From positions 1 through 38,868 of the forward strand of contig CALXKS010000013.1 of assembly GCA_944389015.1 (NCBI GenBank): a DNA stretch of 38,868 bases, written 5' to 3'. Positions 34,147 to 38,868 of the stretch are shown piece after piece. The notes below the pieces were generated by a model. It saw only the letters and a list, made by a program, of their open reading frames with translations, ran no database searches and was not told the DNA's origin. Both the position numbers and the translations under genes were made by a program. Position 1 is the stretch's first letter; the number at the start of each line of letters is the position of its first letter. Source of the stretch: an uncultured Spirochaetaceae bacterium. GTDB taxonomy: Bacteria; Spirochaetota; Spirochaetia; Sphaerochaetales; Sphaerochaetaceae.

Positions 34147-34177
34147 GCACCCTCGTTTTCCGCGAGGGTGCTTTTTC
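34147..34177 (+). terminator. Terminator after the TRAP operon
   Basis: GCACCCTCG and CGAGGGTGC form a perfect nine-pair stem around TTTTCCG, followed by TTTTTCTTC. On the minus strand no T tract follows, so it stops only the plus-strand transcript. Confidence 0.9.
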
Positions 34178-34191
34178 TTCAAAGCCTGTGC

Positions 34192-36267
34192 TTAGAATAT
34201 CGAGAAGGAGACAAACACCGATACAAGGAGCGATGAGACGAGCGAGACAACTGTAATCTGCGTATTGATCGAAGGTCCTGCTGTATCCTTGAACGGATCT
34301 CCGACAGTGTCTCCTATGACAGCTGCCTTATGGGCATTGCTTCCCTTCCCTCCTTCGTTTCCTGCTTCCACATACTTCTTTGAGTTATCCCAGAGACCGC
34401 CTGAGTTGGACATGAAGAGAGCAAGAAGAAGTCCTGATACGATATTCCCGAGAAGGAATCCTCCAATAGCAGAGGCCCCTCCGATGAAACCTACGATGCA
34501 TGTCACGATGATGGCGGCAAGACCTGCAGGGATGAGTTCCCTCAGAGCGCCTGCAGCCGCTATATCGATGCATAGCGAGTAATCCGGGGATGCAGTTCCC
34601 TCTTTAAGACCCGGTATTGTATTGAACTGGCGATGTATTTCCGCGACCATCCTCTCAGCATTCCTATCAACACCGAGGATGAGCATGGCAGAGAAGAGCG
34701 CAGGAAGCGATGCTCCTACAAGGATTCCGAAGAATACCGATGGATTCATTATGTCGAAGCCTGTTATTAGATCCATTCCACGCTCGGAAAGAACCGCATT
34801 CGCCTCGGACATGAAGGCACCGAGAAGGGAAATAACCGTAAGGCCTGCAGCTCCGATCGAGAATCCTTTTGTGACTGCCTTGACTGTATTCCCAGCGCTG
34901 TCCAGCTCGTCAGCGATCCTTATCGTCTCCTCTCCGAGTCCTCCCATCTCCGCTAGTCCCCTTGCGTTATCGACAATCGGGCCATAGGCATCATTGGAGA
35001 TGATCATTCCGACGATTGAAAGCATGCCTACCGCAGCCATTGATATTCCGAAGAGCGCGTACCCCTCTCCCATTGGATCGCAGATCCTATAGGCTGCAAG
35101 CGCTGATACTGCAATGCCGACCATCGCAGGGAGGGCTGAAATGAAGCCATATGACACACCGGAAAGAACTGTGAAAGCAGGTCCTGAAGCCGATGCCTTG
35201 GCAACTCTCTGGACGATCGGCTTTGTGTCATCCGTGAAATAGTCCGTTGTTATTCCGATGATGACACCTACCAGCAGTCCTACTGATGATGCCCCCCATA
35301 CTCTCCAGGAGAATCCATCGATGAGCGCAGTCGCAATAGCAGTCAGGACCAGGAAGACCGCTGTAGTCGTATAAGTTGAAGCATTGAGCGCGCGTGTCGG
35401 GCTTCCGTTCCTGCCGACCCTGGCATTAGCTATGCCTATCATCGACGATATGAGTCCGAGGATCATATAGCAGAAAACCATATTGATGGCGTCTGATGCT
35501 CCTGAAAGGCTGCTTGCGATGACAAGGGCGGAAGCTGAAGCTGCGACATTCGAATCAAAGAGGTCAGCTCCCATTCCAGCGACATCGCCGACATTGTCAC
35601 CGACATTATCAGCAATGACTGCAGGATTCCTCGGATCATCCTCAGGAATCCCCAGCTCCACCTTTCCTGTAAGATCTGCTGCAACATCTGCAGTCTTGGT
35701 GAAGATGCCGCCTCCGGCCTTTGCAAAAAGAGCAAGGGAGCTTGCACCGAATGAGAAGCCAAGAATGATCGATGTATCCCCGAAGAGCATCAGCACAAGG
35801 GCAACTCCAATCAGGGAGCAGGCAACGACGAGAAGTCCCATTACAGCCCCGCCCCTGAAACCTATAAGGAATGCATCCTTCAATCCATGCTCAGCGCTTT
35901 CAGCTGTCCTGCCATTTGAAAGGGTTGCGACCATTATACCGATCTTTCCGGCAATCGCTGAGAGAACCGTTCCTGCAATATATGCAATGGTCATCGAGAT
36001 ATTATCCCAGATACCGCCCTTCCAGATCGGTGTTGGAAGGAAAAGGAGGATGATAAGAGCGAATACTGCTGCGAATACAGCAAGTATCCTGTACTCCCTG
36101 CTGATGAAAGCAGATGCGCCTTCGCTTATCAGTTTTGAAACTTCGATGATCTTTCTGTTCTCAACCTTCTGTTTCTTTACCCATAAATACAGGTAAAGCG
36201 CGAACAGGAATGCCATTGCCGCCGCAATGAATGATAGAAAGTAAAAAAAGCCTGCTGAAAGAGCCAT
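34192..36267 (-). CDS. hppA: Membrane-bound proton-pumping pyrophosphatase
   Basis: The enzyme couples PPi hydrolysis to ion pumping across the inner membrane. The 691-residue protein has about 16 spans and the catalytic repeats of acidic residues: FTKTADVAADLTGKVE, GIPEDDPRNPAVIADNVGDNVGDVAGMGADLFDS and, near the C-terminus, GDTVGDPFKDTAGPSIN. The signature GNTVKAVTKGF has Lys where K+-dependent enzymes have Ala, which points to the K+-independent H+-pumping class. I chose the ATG with AAAGGTGG five bases upstream over a start eight codons earlier. It saves ATP by using PPi as an energy source, as in many anaerobes. Confidence 0.96.
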   Translation of the reverse strand: MALSAGFFYFLSFIAAAMAFLFALYLYLWVKKQKVENRKIIEVSKLISEGASAFISREYRILAVFAAVFALIILLFLPTPIWKGGIWDNISMTIAYIAGTVLSAIAGKIGIMVATLSNGRTAESAEHGLKDAFLIGFRGGAVMGLLVVACSLIGVALVLMLFGDTSIILGFSFGASSLALFAKAGGGIFTKTADVAADLTGKVELGIPEDDPRNPAVIADNVGDNVGDVAGMGADLFDSNVAASASALVIASSLSGASDAINMVFCYMILGLISSMIGIANARVGRNGSPTRALNASTYTTTAVFLVLTAIATALIDGFSWRVWGASSVGLLVGVIIGITTDYFTDDTKPIVQRVAKASASGPAFTVLSGVSYGFISALPAMVGIAVSALAAYRICDPMGEGYALFGISMAAVGMLSIVGMIISNDAYGPIVDNARGLAEMGGLGEETIRIADELDSAGNTVKAVTKGFSIGAAGLTVISLLGAFMSEANAVLSERGMDLITGFDIMNPSVFFGILVGASLPALFSAMLILGVDRNAERMVAEIHRQFNTIPGLKEGTASPDYSLCIDIAAAGALRELIPAGLAAIIVTCIVGFIGGASAIGGFLLGNIVSGLLLALFMSNSGGLWDNSKKYVEAGNEGGKGSNAHKAAVIGDTVGDPFKDTAGPSINTQITVVSLVSSLLVSVFVSFSIF

Positions 36268-36279
36268 ATGAACCACCTT

Positions 36280-36305
36280 TCCAGCGAGCATCCAGCTACG
36301 CTGGA
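36280..36305 (-). promoter_or_regulatory. hppA 5' leader with two mutually exclusive hairpins
   Basis: The predicted transcript begins almost at TCCAGCG. This can pair with GCTGGA after a three-base loop, or with the later CGCTGGA (7 pairs, 12-base loop) which abuts the AAAGGTGG Shine-Dalgarno. Only one pairing can form at a time. It may be a simple 5' stabilising hairpin or a switch. Confidence 0.5.
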
Positions 36306-36312
36306 CAATCTC

Positions 36313-36341
36313 AGTCTAAAGTGACTTTTCTGAGGCGTCAA
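36313..36341 (-). promoter_or_regulatory. hppA promoter
   Basis: Minus strand: TTGACG -35, 17-base spacer, TAGACT -10. The predicted start lies at about 36305-36306, giving a 39-base leader. Confidence 0.65.
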
Positions 36342-36375
36342 ACAAAAAAAGATCGGATAATTGAGCAGATGATAG

Positions 36376-36413
36376 AAAAAAAGGACTCTTAAGCATCAAA
36401 GCGTAAAGAGTCC
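36376..36413 (-). terminator. Terminator after the FadL-like gene
   Basis: On the minus strand GGACTCTT and AAGAGTCC form a perfect eight-pair stem, followed by TTTTTTT. It ends the lipoprotein/FadL-like operon. Confidence 0.9.
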
Positions 36414-36440
36414 CTATTGCAAAAATAGCGGTTCTGATCT

Positions 36441-37646
36441 CTACCAGCCAAGAGTGAAATTAAGCGTACATGCATCCACTCCCTTTGCTCCAGCGATCTC
36501 ACCATACTCTCTCCAGTAGTAGGACAGATCGACTTTGAGGACGTGGAGATCGAAACCGACACCCAGCGAGAGGTATCCGCCGGCAAGGCCGATACGCAGA
36601 GCAATCGAATTTACGAACTCAAGCTCTGCTCCGATATTGACATGTCCCATGAAACCACGGAAATTGAACGGATGGTCCTTGAATCCGATGAGATCGACAA
36701 AATCGATGGCAAGGGATGGCCTGAACCACCAGAATTCATCCCACTGCCATGCTACGCCGAGATCGAGATGGCAGTCAGAATCGAATGTGAACTTCTCCGT
36801 ATATCCCGAACCGAATGGATTCTTCTGCCAGGATGAGATGGAATCAATAGCTGTCATGTAGTATCTTCCGTTGATATTCCTTGCAGCAAGGCTGACAGAG
36901 AAACCAAGAGGCATATTCGCAGTCACACCGATATCGATAGGAATGGAGAAACCAGCCATCATCGGAGTTTCCTGCAGGATAGAATCAAATGGATTCCCTG
37001 ATCCGGAGATCATTCCGAGAATCGTTCCAGCACCGATTGTCTTCGTATATGCGATATAGTTGAATCTTACAGCTGCACCCACATCGATTGAATAATCCAT
37101 AGGAAGATCGAATCTGTATCCATAGCCTATGGAGAGAACAGCATTGATCTGATTGAGAACGGATGAGGATACGGCGGAGCTTCCGCTTCCGTTATATGTA
37201 TGGATTATATCCTGGACAGCGAATCCGAAACCGAAGCCCTTGGCTGTGAATCCAGCACTGGCATCGATCTGCATGATCTTGTTGTATACGCCGAGAGACT
37301 CGAGGAACTGAAGTCCCTTATCCACTGCATTCTGTCCACCTGATGTGAGGTCCTGGATGACACCGCTGGTTAGAACGCGGGCAGGATTGAACATCGTGAT
37401 GGAGATCGATGGAAGATCTATGTCGAGCTTTCCATCGGCAAGTCCTGCTGGGTTGACATACAGCGCAGAGGTACCGCGTGCAAGAGCGAGTCCTGCATCG
37501 CCCATAGCTGTAAAGCGTGTATCCGGGATCTCAAATGGAGCCGTAAGCGCCTCATAGGCAGGATCGGATGAGGGATTGGCAGGAGCTGCAGCGACAGATG
37601 CTGCAAGAATCAGGAATAGAATGCATAGCGCAGAAAATCTTTTCAT
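36441..37646 (-). CDS. FadL/TraF-like outer-membrane beta-barrel protein
   Basis: The 401-residue protein has a signal peptide (MKRFSALCILFLILAASVAAA) and then FTAMGDAGLALARGTSALYVNPAGLADG, the N-terminal hatch-like signature shared by FadL, PorV and spirochaetal TraF-like barrels. The rest is alternating amphipathic strands with many Gly/aromatic pairs; it ends LNFTLGW, with a terminal aromatic residue as expected for BAM substrates. FadL proteins move hydrophobic compounds. The start overlaps the end of the lipoprotein gene by four bases, so the two are translationally coupled. Confidence 0.85.
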   Translation of the reverse strand: MKRFSALCILFLILAASVAAAPANPSSDPAYEALTAPFEIPDTRFTAMGDAGLALARGTSALYVNPAGLADGKLDIDLPSISITMFNPARVLTSGVIQDLTSGGQNAVDKGLQFLESLGVYNKIMQIDASAGFTAKGFGFGFAVQDIIHTYNGSGSSAVSSSVLNQINAVLSIGYGYRFDLPMDYSIDVGAAVRFNYIAYTKTIGAGTILGMISGSGNPFDSILQETPMMAGFSIPIDIGVTANMPLGFSVSLAARNINGRYYMTAIDSISSWQKNPFGSGYTEKFTFDSDCHLDLGVAWQWDEFWWFRPSLAIDFVDLIGFKDHPFNFRGFMGHVNIGAELEFVNSIALRIGLAGGYLSLGVGFDLHVLKVDLSYYWREYGEIAGAKGVDACTLNFTLGW

Positions 37647-38548
37647 ACTGTCTCACCTCCCTCTGATTCTCCGCCTTCAGGCTGGGATGGAGTCTCCTCC
37701 GATCCCGATGGATCCTGGCTTTCACCGCTGCCACCCATCTGATCGATCATCTTCTCAACGAAGCCCCAGAGATCGTTGACACCGTTTATAAGCGACTGAT
37801 CACCTGCTGTCTCCCCTGTTTCCTTCTGAAGAGCATTGGAGAATCCGATGAGGACGCCTGCTGAGTCTATCACGCTCTGCAATGCATCGCCCTCGAACAT
37901 GCTGTCATTGAATTCAGGAAGGAGAGCTCCCGTCTCATCGGTAACGACATCGAGGATGTCATATACCAGGCTCTGCGTCATCTGGAGGAGGATGACATCA
38001 CCGCGCTTCGGCTCTGTGGATGAAGAGAGGGAATCAAGACCGGTCTGGATCGATCTCACAGCATCTGCGATATCCGCATAATCGGTAAGCTGATCAAGCT
38101 GCCCCTCAGCAAAGCTGATTGCGCTTGAAAGGATCTCCGCTGTCCCATTGAGGCCATTTACCGTATCCTCATCCGTGACAGCATTGTCCATCTCATTGAA
38201 GATCGCTTCCTCTGCACCATCGCGCTCAAGCTTCTGGCCTATCTTCGCGATATCGCTCGGTGACATATCCGCAAGAACGCTCTCCGCTTCAGCCAGCTTT
38301 ATGCCTTCTATCCTGATATCCTTGTTTCCGGTGCTGATGACAAAGGATCCGTCCTCCTCTACGACAGGTCCATCTGTTGTTCCTACATTGTCCGCAATAG
38401 CGGAGATGTCAGAGGCATCGACAGGTGCAGGTCCGAGAATATTCGTCCCCATTGAATTGAGGGCATTCCCGAACTGGTCAAGAGAACAAGAAGCTGCCAA
38501 TAATAGAAGAGCAGCCGCTATGGGAAGCAGTATGCCAAACCGTTTCAT
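37643..38548 (-). CDS. Predicted lipoprotein of unknown function, coupled to the FadL-like barrel
   Basis: The 301-residue protein begins MKRFGILLPIAAALLLLAASC, a signal peptide II with lipobox AASC. The mature protein is acidic and mostly helical (for example EAESVLADMSPSDIAKIGQKLERDG and SAISFAEGQLDQLTDYADIADAVRSIQ) and ends in a low-complexity tail of about 35 residues rich in Gly, Ser, Glu and Pro. I see no known domain. The ATG at 38548 has GGAGG nine bases upstream; an ATG three codons earlier sits directly on that GGAGG and is less likely. The four-base overlap with the barrel gene suggests a joint envelope function. Confidence 0.78.
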   Translation of the reverse strand: MKRFGILLPIAAALLLLAASCSLDQFGNALNSMGTNILGPAPVDASDISAIADNVGTTDGPVVEEDGSFVISTGNKDIRIEGIKLAEAESVLADMSPSDIAKIGQKLERDGAEEAIFNEMDNAVTDEDTVNGLNGTAEILSSAISFAEGQLDQLTDYADIADAVRSIQTGLDSLSSSTEPKRGDVILLQMTQSLVYDILDVVTDETGALLPEFNDSMFEGDALQSVIDSAGVLIGFSNALQKETGETAGDQSLINGVNDLWGFVEKMIDQMGGSGESQDPSGSEETPSQPEGGESEGGETV

Positions 38549-38733
38549 AAACTCCATCCTCCAGGAGAATGTGCAGAGCACTTTCTTTGTCCGAACACAG
38601 TATATAACATTTTATAACTATTTCAGGTTACAACAAGGAAACCACTTGAACAACCCATCGATTACATGAGATATTGTCTTCGACTGCTATTTTGGCAGAA
38701 TTTCCGCCCGTATGGGTGAGATACAGTGCTGGG

Positions 38734-38748
38734 GACGGATAATCCGTC
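38734..38748 (+). promoter_or_regulatory. Small hairpin in the rpsB leader
   Basis: GACGGA and TCCGTC form a perfect six-pair stem with a TAA loop about 20 bases before the start. CCCGTATGGG lies just upstream as a second small hairpin. S2 leaders are autoregulated in other bacteria; no homology is claimed here. Confidence 0.4.
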
Positions 38749-38767
38749 AGGCGTATGGAGGATTACT

Positions 38768-38868
38768 ATGGCTGTAGTAACCATGAAGAGCCTGCTTGAG
38801 TCAGGCGTACATTTCGGACATCAGACAAAGAGATGGAATCCGAAGATGGCCCGCTTCATCTTCACAGA
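38768..38868 (+). CDS. rpsB: 30S ribosomal protein S2 (5' part; runs off the right edge)
   Basis: The frame reads [20 protein letters not shown] and then [13 protein letters not shown], the conserved S2 N-terminus that contacts 16S rRNA and S1. GGAGG stands six bases before the ATG. Only 33 codons are inside the window. In most bacteria tsf follows, and that would be expected beyond the edge. Confidence 0.96.
   Translation, partial: MAVVTMKSLLESGVHFGHQTKRWNPKMARFIFT

Noticed and set aside
35483..36196. 237-codon plus-strand frame opposite hppA
   Set aside because: It is antisense to the catalytic region of hppA and shows an Ala/Pro/Ser shadow composition.

Overview
The window reads as a chromosomal core-genome segment of a spirochaete (Spirochaetota; a Sphaerochaeta- or Treponema-like, probably anaerobic, lineage is my best guess, not proven). 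The clues are a diderm, lipoprotein-rich protein set, a membrane-bound PPi-driven proton pump, a TAXI-type TRAP transporter, FadL-like outer-membrane barrels and the general sequence character of the housekeeping proteins. No phage, transposase, CRISPR array or tRNA was seen. Two genes run off the ends: ruvB on the left (minus strand) and rpsB on the right (plus strand).

Layout. 1-2284: minus-strand operon yebC-ruvC-ruvA-ruvB, each ruv junction overlapping by 4 bases. 2362-4969: lepB-hemW-small secreted protein, minus. 5049-6916: a membrane-anchored FGE/SUMF1-fold protein, then smpB, plus. 6910-7857: ssrA (tmRNA) with a TetR-family gene directly behind it, minus; SmpB and tmRNA are thus near neighbours, converging on the tetR gene. 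7926-10841: folD-miaB-sirtuin, minus. 10930-12737: beta-barrel protein plus lipoprotein, plus. 12829-14118: NhaC-type antiporter, plus. 14123-17394: flavodoxin-like protein, SurA/PpiC foldase, nusB, map, purine phosphoribosyltransferase, minus. 17468-20849: gapA-pgk-tpiA-secG, minus. 20983-22491: guaB. 22536-25091: adk then a GH13 glucosidase. 25182-25808: TPR lipoprotein, plus. 25792-27801: integral membrane protein, CYTH protein, parvulin, rnhA, minus. 27948-28063: an apparent small RNA with its own promoter and terminator. 28200-29423: argG. 29648-30910: brnQ-type carrier. 31106-34129: TAXI-TRAP receptor and fused permease. 34192-36267: hppA. 36441-38548: lipoprotein and FadL-like barrel, minus. 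38768-end: rpsB.

The most interesting signals are regulatory rather than new protein machinery. (1) At least six, possibly seven, genes or operons have a good sigma70-like promoter whose -10 hexamer ends 6-7 bases before the ATG, with no Shine-Dalgarno sequence, which predicts leaderless mRNAs; operon-internal genes do have good Shine-Dalgarno sites. (2) An apparently unclassified small RNA of about 115 nt lies upstream of argG, followed by an AT-rich zone with ArgR-box-like palindromes. (3) Several compact RNA or operator structures sit at gene starts: alternative hairpins in the hppA leader, a start-codon hairpin at guaB, a promoter inside the adk terminator loop, and intercistronic hairpins in gapA-pgk and in the TRAP operon. 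(4) The tmRNA gene does not encode its CCA end.

All functional names come from reading motifs by eye; no database search or folding program was run.
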